Origin: an uncultured Lachnospiraceae bacterium
Lineage (GTDB): Bacteria; Bacillota_A; Clostridia; Lachnospirales; Lachnospiraceae
Direction of reading: 5' to 3'
DNA length: 21,947 bases
Assembly (NCBI GenBank): GCA_902795715.1
Contig: CADBME010000230.1
Span: 1-21,947 of the forward strand
In this document: one piece after another, positions 7,853 through 16,332 of the stretch
How positions within the stretch are numbered: position 1 is the first letter of the stretch
Layout of the letters: each line of letters starts with the position of its first letter
Notes under the pieces: generated by a model
The model's database searches: none
What the model saw: the letters and a program-made list of their open reading frames with translations, nothing else
What the model was told of the DNA's origin: nothing
Program-made: the position numbers and the translations under genes

Positions 7853-10800
7853 ATGTACCGCAAGTCCTCATACAAAAAAAATATCGACTATACCGTTCTG
7901 GGAATCGGCATGATGGCTGTCATGTACATACCCTGTCTGGTATTTTATCTTGCTGATAAGCTTACAGGTTCCCCGGCCGTCCATCTTCTTTTGTGTGCTA
8001 TCCTGGTCATCTATGAGAGCGGCATGTTTTTTGCCGCCGGATTGATTGTAGGAGACCGGGAAGAAGACTGGGGACCGGGAAGCGGAGACTTCCATCGTGA
8101 TCTTCTTCGCGCCGGTTTGACCTGCGGCCTGGTCTATCTCATTCTGGGACTTGCCGCCCGCTTTCTGATCAATAAGGATGACCTTTATCTTGCAGTCAGA
8201 AATATCATTGCCATCGTTGTTGTTCCCAAATATTGCGGTATTTTTCTGAGCCTGGCTTTCCTTTTCCTTCTTTATTATCTGATCAGCAGGTGGATTCCGG
8301 ACTTCATGGACCATAAGGGGATCCTTATCACAGTGTCTGTAATCGGACTGGCTTTTTCCCTTCTTCCTCCGGGCAGCCTGGGTTATGCCCTGGCCGGTGT
8401 CTTTTTTGGAGGAAGCCAGTATGAATGCATCCCCATAGCCAGCCATCTTCCTGTATTCTTTTTCGGATGTTACACGGCCAAAAACAGGTCACTGTCCATG
8501 AAAGACCGGAAAAATCTAATGCTGGCAGGAGGAGCTCTTGCCCTTGGCCTGGTTCTGTTTCTTCTTCATGTGAAAGAGCCCGGGAAGATCCTGATCGGGG
8601 GAGGAGCAGCCTACTTTGCTGCATGTATTCTCACCCTGGCAGAAGCTCTTTTTGAAAAATGCAGGGATTTGGCCCTTTCTTTCCTGTCCGCGTTGGGGCA
8701 GGCTGTCCTGGAGATGGATACCAGAGGCCTGGGAAAGAAAAAGGTCCGCACAATAGCAATCTATCTGATTGGTTATATCTTTCTTTTTTCCGCTGCGGCC
8801 CTGCTTGTCTTCCTGACCCTCCTTCACCGCGGTGAATCACTGGTTTGGACAGGAGATGCCCTTTCCCAGTATATACCCAAAATTCATCGTTTTATGAAAT
8901 ACATTCCGGGAGTTTTCCGTGATCTGCTTCATGGGAATATGGATATTGCCCAGTATGACTTTCGGACCGGAATGGGATCCATGGTATCCATATCCTACGA
9001 TCCCCTTTACTGGATCTACCTGTTTTTTTCACCGGCCCAGATTGACAAAGCCTACACGCTCATGTCCCTGGTCCGCTATTTCCTTGCCGGACTGTCCATG
9101 TCTGCCATGCTGATTTATTTTAAAAAGTCATGGCTTTCTTCCTATTCGGCCAGCCTGGCCTATGCTTTTTCCTGCTATGCCCTCTATGCCGGCACCAGGC
9201 ATTTTCAGTTTATAACACCACTGATTCTTATGCCCCTGATGGTCGTGGCCATGGAGAGACTGATCCGGCATGGGAAATGGTATATGATGACGATTATGGT
9301 TACCTGGTCCCTGCTATGCTCCTATTATTTCCTCTATATGAACACCATAGCTCTGGGCGTTTATTTTGTCTGCAGAATTCTCTTCACCAGGAAGTACAGA
9401 AACCTGAGGACTTTTTTTGGAAGGGGACTGACCATAGTCGGGGCATATGTCCTTGGCACCATGATGGGTATCATTTCCATCATTACATCCTTTGGCGGTT
9501 ATCTGGGTTCTGCCCGTTCCGAGGGAGGAAAGCTGGCCAGACTGCTTTCCAAAAACCGTATGTTTTACAGGCCCAGGTGGATCGAAGACACCCTGATTTC
9601 TTCCATTACCTACAATTTTTCACCGGGCTACTGGCTGAAAATCGGAACTATACCCCTGGCTCTTTTCGGCGCAGTTCTTCTCTTTTCCAGGAAAAACCGT
9701 AAGGACCTGCGGGCTATCTTCCTGATCTTTACCGCCTTCTGCATCTTTCCCTTTGCGGGATTTATCCTGGGCGGCTTCAGCGGGGTGACCAACCGGTGGA
9801 GTTATATCTATACGGTTCTGGCCGGTTTCCTGATCGCCATGTGCATCGACAGTATGGACAGGCTTTCCAAAAAGGACCTGATCGCCCTCTTTTGTGTCAC
9901 GGTCTACTATGCTCTTTTGATTCTTTTTGATGAGAATCTGCAGATCAGCTCGATTTTGGGGGAGATGTTCTTCCTGGCCATGACCCTCTGCCTGATCCTT
10001 CTGGTCAACAGCAGAGAATACACAGGGCCTCCCTATCTGGGCAAAGTGCTCATGATTGGTCTGACGGTCCTTGCCCTGTCCTTTAACGGAACCATGTTCC
10101 TGACACAGACCAAGAAAAACGGCAAGCCCATGGCAAGCTTTACTCATTATAATTCCATAAACCGTCTGTCCAGAACCTCCCTGAGGGACCTTGATAAGGT
10201 GCCGGGATACGATCCGGATGAATTTGTAAGGAGCAGCGCCCTTCACGGGGATGTCAACACCAACTGCTACAGCATGCTCCATGACCACTATGACGTGGGG
10301 ACCTTCTCCTCGACCATGAACGGAAGCGTCGTGGATTACAACCGGCAGATGGGCAATGTGGACTGGTCCACTGTCCGGGTCTTCGATTACAATTTCCGGA
10401 CCTACATGAACGAGCTGGCCAGCGTAAAGTATATCGGAACCGTGTCGGAATCCTTCCAGAACCTGGTGCCCTACGGTTACCGAAAGGTCTATACCAGCAA
10501 AGAAGGATACCCTCTTTATGAAAATGAATACCCCCTTCCCGCAGGCTACAGCTACGACAGGATCCAGGATGTGGCGGAGACGGAAGAGCTTCCGGTCATT
10601 CAGCGCCAGGAAGCTTCCATGCTTACTGCCTCCCTGGATAAGGAGAACCTTGCGGCCCTGGAAAAGAAGGGAATCCCTGTGGGCTCATCCAAGGATCTGG
10701 ACCTGACTTCCAAAGAAATACCCGTTAAGAATATCAAGTATAAAGGAATACGTCAGAAGGATGGCATACTTTATATCGACAAGGACGGGGGATCCATGAC

Positions 10801-11452
10801 CCTTGAATTCGACAGCAAAAAGAATTCGGAAACCTATCTGGTTTATATGGCGGATATCAACAAACTTGACGATGGAATATCCCAGACAAAGAAGGTTAAA
10901 GTTTCCTTTGACGGGACCTCCTATAATTATACTTTCCGGACGGATGCCTATAAGACAGGACAGACAGAACATGTCCTCTGCCTGGGCTATCACCGCAGCC
11001 GGATCCACAAGGTCAAACTGAAATTTAAGACAGCAGGAACCATTCCCTGTGAAAAGATCCTCCTTTACAGCCAGCCCATGAAGAATTATAAGGAGAGGGT
11101 AGAAGCTCTTTCTGAAAATGTCCTTGAGGATGTCAGGCTGTCCAATAATACCCTGGAAGGGCGGATTGATTTTGACAGGGATAAGCTTCTGGTGATCAGT
11201 CTTCCCTATCAGACCGGATGGACTGCCTATATCGATGGAAAAAAGGCTGAAATCTACCGGGCCAACTGGCAGTATATGGCCCTGGCTCCCGGGAAGGGAA
11301 GCCATTCCATCCGCCTTCATTATCAGATTCCGGGCTGGAAAGCATGTATTCTGATTACCATGACCGGCTTCATTCTCTTTATCGGAATCATTCTTTTTAA
11401 TTGTATACGGAAAAGGAAAAAAGACCGGGATCTTTCTTCCTGGAAAGGTTGA
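7853..11452 (+). CDS. YfhO-family membrane protein with extra N-terminal membrane domain
   Basis: 1199-residue polytopic protein. From about residue 300 it follows the YfhO pattern: a first helix, then GDALSQYIPKIHRF, NMDIAQYDFRTGMGS, DPLYWIYLFF, many helices, an extracytoplasmic region (about 760-1165) with VKYIGTV, YRKVYTSKEGYPLYENEYPLP-type segment (about 880-900) and LVISLPYQTGWTAYIDGKKA, and a last helix before a basic tail (NCIRKRKKDRD). YfhO relatives are GT-C-like proteins; the Bacillus and Listeria members are linked to glycosylation of lipoteichoic acid. Most are about 850-900 residues. Here about 295 extra residues precede, with perhaps eight helices and weak resemblance to the late part of acyltransferase-3 proteins (IASHLPVFFFGCY). 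The frame is continuous. GAGGAGG precedes ATG 7853. The extra domain may acylate or flip a glycan precursor; that is speculation. Confidence 0.82.
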   Translation: MYRKSSYKKNIDYTVLGIGMMAVMYIPCLVFYLADKLTGSPAVHLLLCAILVIYESGMFFAAGLIVGDREEDWGPGSGDFHRDLLRAGLTCGLVYLILGLAARFLINKDDLYLAVRNIIAIVVVPKYCGIFLSLAFLFLLYYLISRWIPDFMDHKGILITVSVIGLAFSLLPPGSLGYALAGVFFGGSQYECIPIASHLPVFFFGCYTAKNRSLSMKDRKNLMLAGGALALGLVLFLLHVKEPGKILIGGGAAYFAACILTLAEALFEKCRDLALSFLSALGQAVLEMDTRGLGKKKVRTIAIYLIGYIFLFSAAALLVFLTLLHRGESLVWTGDALSQYIPKIHRFMKYIPGVFRDLLHGNMDIAQYDFRTGMGSMVSISYDPLYWIYLFFSPAQIDKAYTLMSLVRYFLAGLSMSAMLIYFKKSWLSSYSASLAYAFSCYALYAGTRHFQFITPLILMPLMVVAMERLIRHGKWYMMTIMVTWSLLCSYYFLYMNTIALGVYFVCRILFTRKYRNLRTFFGRGLTIVGAYVLGTMMGIISIITSFGGYLGSARSEGGKLARLLSKNRMFYRPRWIEDTLISSITYNFSPGYWLKIGTIPLALFGAVLLFSRKNRKDLRAIFLIFTAFCIFPFAGFILGGFSGVTNRWSYIYTVLAGFLIAMCIDSMDRLSKKDLIALFCVTVYYALLILFDENLQISSILGEMFFLAMTLCLILLVNSREYTGPPYLGKVLMIGLTVLALSFNGTMFLTQTKKNGKPMASFTHYNSINRLSRTSLRDLDKVPGYDPDEFVRSSALHGDVNTNCYSMLHDHYDVGTFSSTMNGSVVDYNRQMGNVDWSTVRVFDYNFRTYMNELASVKYIGTVSESFQNLVPYGYRKVYTSKEGYPLYENEYPLPAGYSYDRIQDVAETEELPVIQRQEASMLTASLDKENLAALEKKGIPVGSSKDLDLTSKEIPVKNIKYKGIRQKDGILYIDKDGGSMTLEFDSKKNSETYLVYMADINKLDDGISQTKKVKVSFDGTSYNYTFRTDAYKTGQTEHVLCLGYHRSRIHKVKLKFKTAGTIPCEKILLYSQPMKNYKERVEALSENVLEDVRLSNNTLEGRIDFDRDKLLVISLPYQTGWTAYIDGKKAEIYRANWQYMALAPGKGSHSIRLHYQIPGWKACILITMTGFILFIGIILFNCIRKRKKDRDLSSWKG

Positions 11453-11518
11453 TCTCTCCGGCAGGCAAGACTCGGACCGGCTGCAAGCTTTGGCGGCAGA
11501 TTTGTAGGATTTGGTGTA

Positions 11519-11546
11519 TTGTATTCCTCTTTTTATCTGCTATAAC
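11519..11546 (+). promoter_or_regulatory. Weak promoter candidate before the trkA-trkH chimera
   Basis: TTGTAT (11519-11524), a 16-bp spacer and TATAAC (11541-11546, 5 of 6 consensus). The -35 box is poor. It lies in the 157-base gap between the yfhO-like stop and ATG 11610, where a new transcription unit could begin. Confidence 0.35.
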
Positions 11547-11609
11547 CATACTTACATTCAAGGTCAGAAGACCGATATTATTTTACATAAGCAATCTTGG
11601 AGGAAAATC

Positions 11610-13187
11610 ATGTTTGATTTTATCAGGCCGGTGAAAAAGCCGGATAAGGCCGTTCTCAGAATTATTATTATTGGCTGCGGCCGAGTGGGCACGACACTGA
11701 TTGAGCAGTTAAGCAGGGAAAAACATGACATCACCATCATCGATAATAATGAACGCAAGATCCGTATGTTATCGGAGATGTACGATGTCATGGGGGTGAT
11801 AGGAAATGGTGCCAGTTACGATGTTCAGCAGGAGGCCGGAATTGAGAATGCGGATCTCCTGATTGCCGTTACCGATTATGATGAGCTGAATCTTCTCTGC
11901 TGCACCATAGCAACCCAGGTAGCGGACGTAGCAACCATAGCCAGAGTCCGCACACCCGATTACAGCAGGGAGTCCAAATATCTTAGAGAGCGTCTGGGCC
12001 TTGCCATGATTTTAAATCCGGAGCTGGAGTCCGCCAAGGAAGCAGCCCGGGTTCTCTATCTGCCTTCTGCCCTGGAAGTGAGCTCCTTTGCCCATGGACA
12101 GGCGGAACTGATAAAATTTGTAGTCCCGGAGGATAATGTTCTTGACGGAATGACTCTGTCGGATCTTCGAGGAAATATCGAATCCAATCTTCTGGTTTGC
12201 GGCATCAAGAGAGAAGGAGATATCATCTATACGGCCCAGATTCTTTACTATATCTATATCGGACTGACCATACTGGAGATTATTCTTCTCCTGGCGGGAA
12301 ATATGCCTCTCTTTGACTCCCTGTGTACGGCTTTCGGAACAGCCGGTACCGGTGGTTTCGGCGTCAAGGGAGACAGCATTGCCGGGTATTCTCCCTACCT
12401 GCAGTGGGTCACCGGCATTTTCATGATGCTCTTCGGCATCAATTTTAACGCCTATTATTTAATTCTATTCCGCCAGTTCAAAAGGGCATTTTCCATGAAA
12501 GAGGTCCAGGCCTACCTGCTGATCATTTTCGCCAGCGTTGCCTTTATCACCTCAGAGCTCATGAGAAGTTCCATCCACTTTGGAAAAGCCCTCCGGGATG
12601 CTTTTTTCCAGGTGGCATCCATTATCACGACAACCGGTTTTGCTACGACAGACTTTGATCAATGGTCGGTGGCCTGCCGGACCCTTCTGGTTCTCCTCAT
12701 GTTCATCGGAGCCTGTGCCGGCAGCACAGGCGACGGAATCAAGGTTTCCCGAATCATTGTCATGGTAAAAACCGTCATCAAAGAGCTAAATTCCTACATC
12801 CATCCCAAGAGTATCAAGAAGATCAAGATGGACGGCAAAGCGGTCGAGCACGAGGTAGTCCGGGCGACCAATGTATTTTTGATCACCTATCTACTGGTCT
12901 TTATCACATCCATTTTCATTTTGTCTCTGGAAGGACACGGCCTGGTTACCAATTTCACAGCGGTAGCTGCCACCCTCAATAATATCGGGCCGGGCTTATC
13001 CGGCGTCGGACCCACCAAAAACTTTGCCTTTTTCTCCTATCTTTCCAAATACGTCATGATGGTTGACATGCTTGCCGGAAGACTGGAGCTTTTCCCCCTG
13101 CTGATCCTTTTCCATCCATCCATCTGGAAGTCCATGGTCATGCAGAGGGCAAAAAGAGCAAAGGATAAAGCGAAAAAAACCTGGTGA
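11610..13187 (+). CDS. In-frame chimera: N-terminal TrkA (NAD-binding) joined to C-terminal TrkH (K+ transporter)
   Basis: 525 residues from ATG 11610, preceded by GGAGG (11599-11603). Residues 1-207 are TrkA: Rossmann motif GCGRVG, DNNERK, VIGNGASYDVQQEAGIENAD, AVTDYDELNLLCC, ARVRTPDYS, INPELESAKEAARVL, and the start of an RCK_C domain ending LLVCGIKREGDIIY. At about 12231 it switches directly to TrkH: TAQILYYIYIGLTILEI, the second pore loop (TAGTGGFGVKGDS), third (IITTTGFATTDF) and fourth (LNNIGPGLSGVG) with their helices, ending GRLELFPLL. Normal TrkA is about 450 residues and TrkH about 480, usually separate neighbouring genes in that order. Missing are the TrkA C-terminal half and the TrkH N-terminus with the first pore repeat, about 400 codons in total. 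Without the first repeat a K+ pore seems impossible, so this is probably a deletion remnant or assembly collapse. Confidence 0.88.
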   Translation: MFDFIRPVKKPDKAVLRIIIIGCGRVGTTLIEQLSREKHDITIIDNNERKIRMLSEMYDVMGVIGNGASYDVQQEAGIENADLLIAVTDYDELNLLCCTIATQVADVATIARVRTPDYSRESKYLRERLGLAMILNPELESAKEAARVLYLPSALEVSSFAHGQAELIKFVVPEDNVLDGMTLSDLRGNIESNLLVCGIKREGDIIYTAQILYYIYIGLTILEIILLLAGNMPLFDSLCTAFGTAGTGGFGVKGDSIAGYSPYLQWVTGIFMMLFGINFNAYYLILFRQFKRAFSMKEVQAYLLIIFASVAFITSELMRSSIHFGKALRDAFFQVASIITTTGFATTDFDQWSVACRTLLVLLMFIGACAGSTGDGIKVSRIIVMVKTVIKELNSYIHPKSIKKIKMDGKAVEHEVVRATNVFLITYLLVFITSIFILSLEGHGLVTNFTAVAATLNNIGPGLSGVGPTKNFAFFSYLSKYVMMVDMLAGRLELFPLLILFHPSIWKSMVMQRAKRAKDKAKKTW

Positions 13188-13212
13188 TAGAAATACAGTG
13201 AACCCCGCGATC

Positions 13213-13264
13213 AACGATACATTATGAATCAAAAACCTTGTGATTCACAATGCATCGTTTTTCT
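13213..13264 (+). terminator. Rho-independent terminator after the trkA-trkH chimera
   Basis: Arm 13213-13231 pairs with 13241-13259 over 19 positions with two A-C mismatches, a 9-base loop, and TTTTTCTT follows at 13258-13265. On the opposite strand the mismatches become G-U wobbles, so the hairpin would be even more stable there. It separates the trk unit from hydF. Confidence 0.7.
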
Positions 13265-13284
13265 TCAAAGAGTAAGGAGGCTTC

Positions 13285-14523
13285 ATGAGTTTGAATGATA
13301 CCCCATCCGGTGAGAGAGTACACATCGGATTCTTCGGGAAAAGAAATGCAGGCAAATCCAGCCTGGTCAATGCCATTACCGGACAGAATCTGTCCGTTGT
13401 ATCCAGTCACAAAGGGACCACGACCGACCCGGTACGCAAGGCAATGGAAATCCTTCCTCTGGGACCGGTTCTCATCATTGACACACCCGGTTACGACGAT
13501 CAGGGGGAGCTGGGAGATTTGAGAGTAGAAAAAACCAGGGAGATTCTGGGTGAGAGTGATCTGGCTATTCTGGTGCTGGACGCCCAGGCCGGCATGACAG
13601 AAGAAGACCGTCAGCTGATTCAACTCTTTAAGGAAAAGAAAACTCCCTGGCTTCTTGTTATGAATAAAGCCGACCTTGTAGAGACAAAGCAGGATCAGGT
13701 TAAGGATCCGGATATATGGAAAAAAGAAGAATATGATAATAGAGAATCCAATGATCCGATGCCCATAATCTATGCCAGCGCAAAGACCGGCTATCATATC
13801 CATGAAGTCAAGGAAAAGATTGCCTCCCTGCTTCCGAAGGAGGGGGCAGGGAAGCGCCTGGTCGGAGACCTTCTCCATCCTTTAGACCAGGTGATACTGG
13901 TCATACCCATCGACAAGGCAGCCCCCAAAGGCCGCCTGATCCTGCCACAACAGCAGACAATCCGGGACATACTGGAAGCAGGAGCATGCGCAGTATGCGT
14001 CCGGGACACAGAACTGGCCGGCTATCTGCAAAAAACAGCCAATCCGCCGGATCTTGTCATTACCGACAGTCAGGTTTTTGAAAAGGTAGCCGCAATAGTA
14101 CCGGAAGAAGTACCACTGACATCCTTTTCCATACTCATGGCCAGATACAAGGGTTTTCTTGATACAGCCTATGCCGGAGCCGCAGCCATAGACCAATTAA
14201 AAGACGGAGACCGGATCCTGATTTCCGAAGGATGCACCCATCACCGCCAGTGTGACGATATCGGTACAGTAAAGATTCCCCGTTGGCTTAAAGCCTATAG
14301 CGGAGCCCAACTTATGATAGAAAGCACATCAGGAAGAGAATTCCCCAAAGACCTTCATCCTTACCGCCTGATCATCCATTGCGGAGGATGCATGCTCAAT
14401 GAAAAGGAGATGACCCGGCGTATGGAAGAAGCAGTCCGCCAGGGTATAGCCTTTACCAATTACGGAATCGTGATAGCCAGGATGAAAGGCATCCTGGAAC
14501 GGAGTATGGAGATTTTTAAATGA
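13285..14523 (+). CDS. hydF: [FeFe]-hydrogenase H-cluster maturation GTPase HydF
   Basis: 412 residues. HydF is the scaffold on which HydE and HydG products assemble the 2Fe subcluster before transfer to HydA. GTPase domain: P-loop G18KRNAGKS25, KGTTTDPV switch I, D66TPG69, N127KAD130, SAK near 165. A middle dimerisation domain follows. The C-terminal cluster domain has the diagnostic C317-x-H319-x45-H365-C366-x-x-C369 pattern (EGCTHH and HCGGCM). Length and motifs are complete, so it should be functional. hydE, hydG and hydA are not in this window. AGTAAGGAGG sits just before the ATG. The gene follows a terminator, yet no clear promoter is visible in the 25 bases after it, so transcription may come from read-through. 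The TGA stop is the first base edge of a large palindrome. Confidence 0.96.
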   Translation: MSLNDTPSGERVHIGFFGKRNAGKSSLVNAITGQNLSVVSSHKGTTTDPVRKAMEILPLGPVLIIDTPGYDDQGELGDLRVEKTREILGESDLAILVLDAQAGMTEEDRQLIQLFKEKKTPWLLVMNKADLVETKQDQVKDPDIWKKEEYDNRESNDPMPIIYASAKTGYHIHEVKEKIASLLPKEGAGKRLVGDLLHPLDQVILVIPIDKAAPKGRLILPQQQTIRDILEAGACAVCVRDTELAGYLQKTANPPDLVITDSQVFEKVAAIVPEEVPLTSFSILMARYKGFLDTAYAGAAAIDQLKDGDRILISEGCTHHRQCDDIGTVKIPRWLKAYSGAQLMIESTSGREFPKDLHPYRLIIHCGGCMLNEKEMTRRMEEAVRQGIAFTNYGIVIARMKGILERSMEIFK

Positions 14524-14610
14524 GTGGGACAGTGGGGACGTTTCATATCGTCCCACATTGTAGATTCTTAGACAATGTGGGACGATATGAAACGTCCCCA
14601 CTGTCCCACT
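14523..14610. repeat. Perfect 39-bp inverted repeat (REP/MITE-like palindrome)
   Basis: Arm 14523-14561 is the exact reverse complement of arm 14572-14610, around a 10-base loop (14562-14571, AGATTCTTAG). Each arm begins AGTGGGACAGTGGGGACG and ends CGTCCCACATTGT. GTGGGAC (14524-14530) also pairs with GTCCCAC (14550-14556) inside one arm, so each arm can fold alone or the whole can form an 88-base hairpin or cruciform. The GTGGGACAGTGGGGACG style resembles palindromic repeats mobilised by REP-associated Y1 transposases, but no transposase is nearby. Its left edge includes the last base of hydF's stop. No strong T-run flanks it, though it may still stop transcription both ways. Confidence 0.85.
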
Positions 14611-14611
14611 A

Positions 14612-14640
14612 TTGACTCTTTCACTTTTTCATCATAAAAT
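14612..14640 (+). promoter_or_regulatory. Strong sigma-A-type promoter
   Basis: TTGACT (14612-14617), 17-bp spacer, TAAAAT (14635-14640). Both boxes match consensus at 5 of 6 positions. It begins two bases after the palindrome and 40 bases before the TTG start of the zinc-ribbon gene. Confidence 0.75.
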
Positions 14641-14679
14641 TATGTCATAATATGATTAAATGAGGGAGGAGGTGATTCC

Positions 14680-16332
14680 TTGTATCAGTGCAGGAATTGC
14701 GGTGGCAATCTGCGTTTTGATATTGCCCTGCAGAGATTGAAATGTCCCTATTGTTCCAGTGATTTCGATTGCTATGAGATTGAGGAGACAGTGGCTGAGT
14801 CGGGTTTGTACCAGGAGGGTCCGGCGGAAGTGAGTGATGATACCTATGAGGTTTCCGTCTTTTCCTGTCCGGCCTGTGGCGGGGAGATTGTCAGTGCTGA
14901 TCAGAGTGTCTCTGAGTTTTGTTCCTATTGTGGCCAGACGGTTGTTCTTGAGAAGAAGATGCGGCGTGAGAAGAGGCCTAAGAAGATTATTCCTTTTAAG
15001 CAGACGGTTGAGGATTGCCGGAAGACTTACATGAGAAAGCTGAAGAAGTCTTTTTTTGCTCCGGGCTATTTAAAGAATCCTGATTTTCTGGAGAAGTTTC
15101 GGGGTATCTATATTCCTTACTGGTCTTACAGTTTCTATCACAAGGGCCGTGTAAAGCTTACCGGCAAGAAGGAATACCGGTCCGGCGATTACGACGTGAC
15201 AGAGTATTATGATGTTACGGGAGATGTCGATGCTTCCTATGAGGGGATTGTATTTGATGCTTCTTCTTCTTTTTCGGATGAGCTGGGGGAGGCGGTCGCC
15301 CCTTATGACCCCAAAGATTTCAAAGAATTTGTGCCTTCCTTCCTGACCGGTTTTTACGGAGATGTTTCCGATGTTCCATCGGATCTGTATCTGGAGGATG
15401 CCAATCAGATTGCCAATGATAGAACCATCGCAACAATCAGTGGAGATCCTGTGGGGGGCAAGTATTCTATTTCCACGGAATCCAGCGTGAAGACCATGAA
15501 CAATAAGCTGCATACCAGGATCGGGGAGCCTGAGGCGGCTATGGTGCCGGTATGGTTTCTGACCTGGCGCGATAAGGATCGTGTAGCCTATATGACCGTG
15601 AATGGACAGACCGGAAAAGTGGCAGCGGATATTCCTGTTGATCTGAAGAAATATATTCTGGGTTCGCTGCTTTGTGCCATTCCCCTGTATTTTATTATCA
15701 ATGCCTTGTTTTTCTTCCTTCCTTCCACGATTTTGTTTATTGCCGGCTTGTTTGCCTTTGCCACTTCGATTATTTACATGGAGGAGATGCATTCCATTCA
15801 TTCCAGAGATACACATGAGAATGACAGGGGTTACCAATTCCTGCAGAACCAGCTGCATGCAAAAAAGAAGGGCCAGGAGGCCGCTGAGAAAAAAGAGGAT
15901 AAGAAAGAGAAAAAAACCTGGAAGCGCCGTATTCTGAATGTCTTTACCTGGATTGCATGCATCCTGACCATTTTGAATATTGCGATCATCGCTTTTAAAA
16001 GTGACATTTTCGATGCCATATTCAATGGAACGACCTGGAACTGGATCCTGATCAGCGCCGTATTTATTTTCTGGCAGATTCTGCTTATGGACGGAAGTCG
16101 AAATGAATGTGACCATAAAATAGCCAGAGGGATCATCGGTTCACAGATTGCTGTGATTATAGCCGGAATTATCAATATCTGGCATCCGGTTTCCGATGTC
16201 ATTTACTATATAGGAATCTTTCTTTGTTATCTGGGTCTTTTTACGACTTTGATCCGTGTTATCCGAAAATACAACCTGCTGATTACCAGACCGATTCCGG
16301 AGTTCCATAATCGGGGAAAGGAGGGACAGTGA
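14680..16332 (+). CDS. Zinc-ribbon membrane protein (TFIIB-type ribbon)
   Basis: 550 residues beginning at TTG 14680, supported by a near-perfect Shine-Dalgarno, GGAGGAGGTGAT (14666-14677 region). N-terminus has two zinc ribbons: C4-x-x-C7 with C22-x-x-C25, and C63-x-x-C66 with C81-x-x-C84. A soluble domain (about 95-320) with YIPYWSYSF, TGKKEYRSGDYDVTEYYDVTGDVDAS-type segment (about 160-185) and VPVWFLTW follows. Then roughly six membrane helices: two at about 323-370, a Lys/Glu-rich loop (about 390-415), and about four more to residue 535. The family is common in Clostridia, usually beside a TPM-domain gene as here (overlap TGATG), and its function is not known. The pair suggests a membrane complex with cytoplasmic zinc ribbons and an external TPM domain, perhaps for membrane protein quality control; that is inference. 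Confidence 0.82.
   Translation: MYQCRNCGGNLRFDIALQRLKCPYCSSDFDCYEIEETVAESGLYQEGPAEVSDDTYEVSVFSCPACGGEIVSADQSVSEFCSYCGQTVVLEKKMRREKRPKKIIPFKQTVEDCRKTYMRKLKKSFFAPGYLKNPDFLEKFRGIYIPYWSYSFYHKGRVKLTGKKEYRSGDYDVTEYYDVTGDVDASYEGIVFDASSSFSDELGEAVAPYDPKDFKEFVPSFLTGFYGDVSDVPSDLYLEDANQIANDRTIATISGDPVGGKYSISTESSVKTMNNKLHTRIGEPEAAMVPVWFLTWRDKDRVAYMTVNGQTGKVAADIPVDLKKYILGSLLCAIPLYFIINALFFFLPSTILFIAGLFAFATSIIYMEEMHSIHSRDTHENDRGYQFLQNQLHAKKKGQEAAEKKEDKKEKKTWKRRILNVFTWIACILTILNIAIIAFKSDIFDAIFNGTTWNWILISAVFIFWQILLMDGSRNECDHKIARGIIGSQIAVIIAGIINIWHPVSDVIYYIGIFLCYLGLFTTLIRVIRKYNLLITRPIPEFHNRGKEGQ

Noticed and set aside
9130..9702. 190-codon + strand frame in another phase
   Set aside because: It overlaps the long YfhO-like coding frame, with no ribosome binding site and a composition typical of a shifted frame.
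13222..13878. 218-codon minus-strand frame over hydF
   Set aside because: It is antisense to the HydF GTPase domain, which is unmistakable, and starts inside the terminator hairpin.
13285..14523. HydF without HydE/HydG as an anomaly
   Set aside because: These genes are often scattered in Clostridia, so their absence from a 22-kb window means little.
15070..16116. 348-codon minus-strand frame
   Set aside because: It lies wholly opposite the zinc-ribbon gene with no ribosome binding site or recognisable motif.
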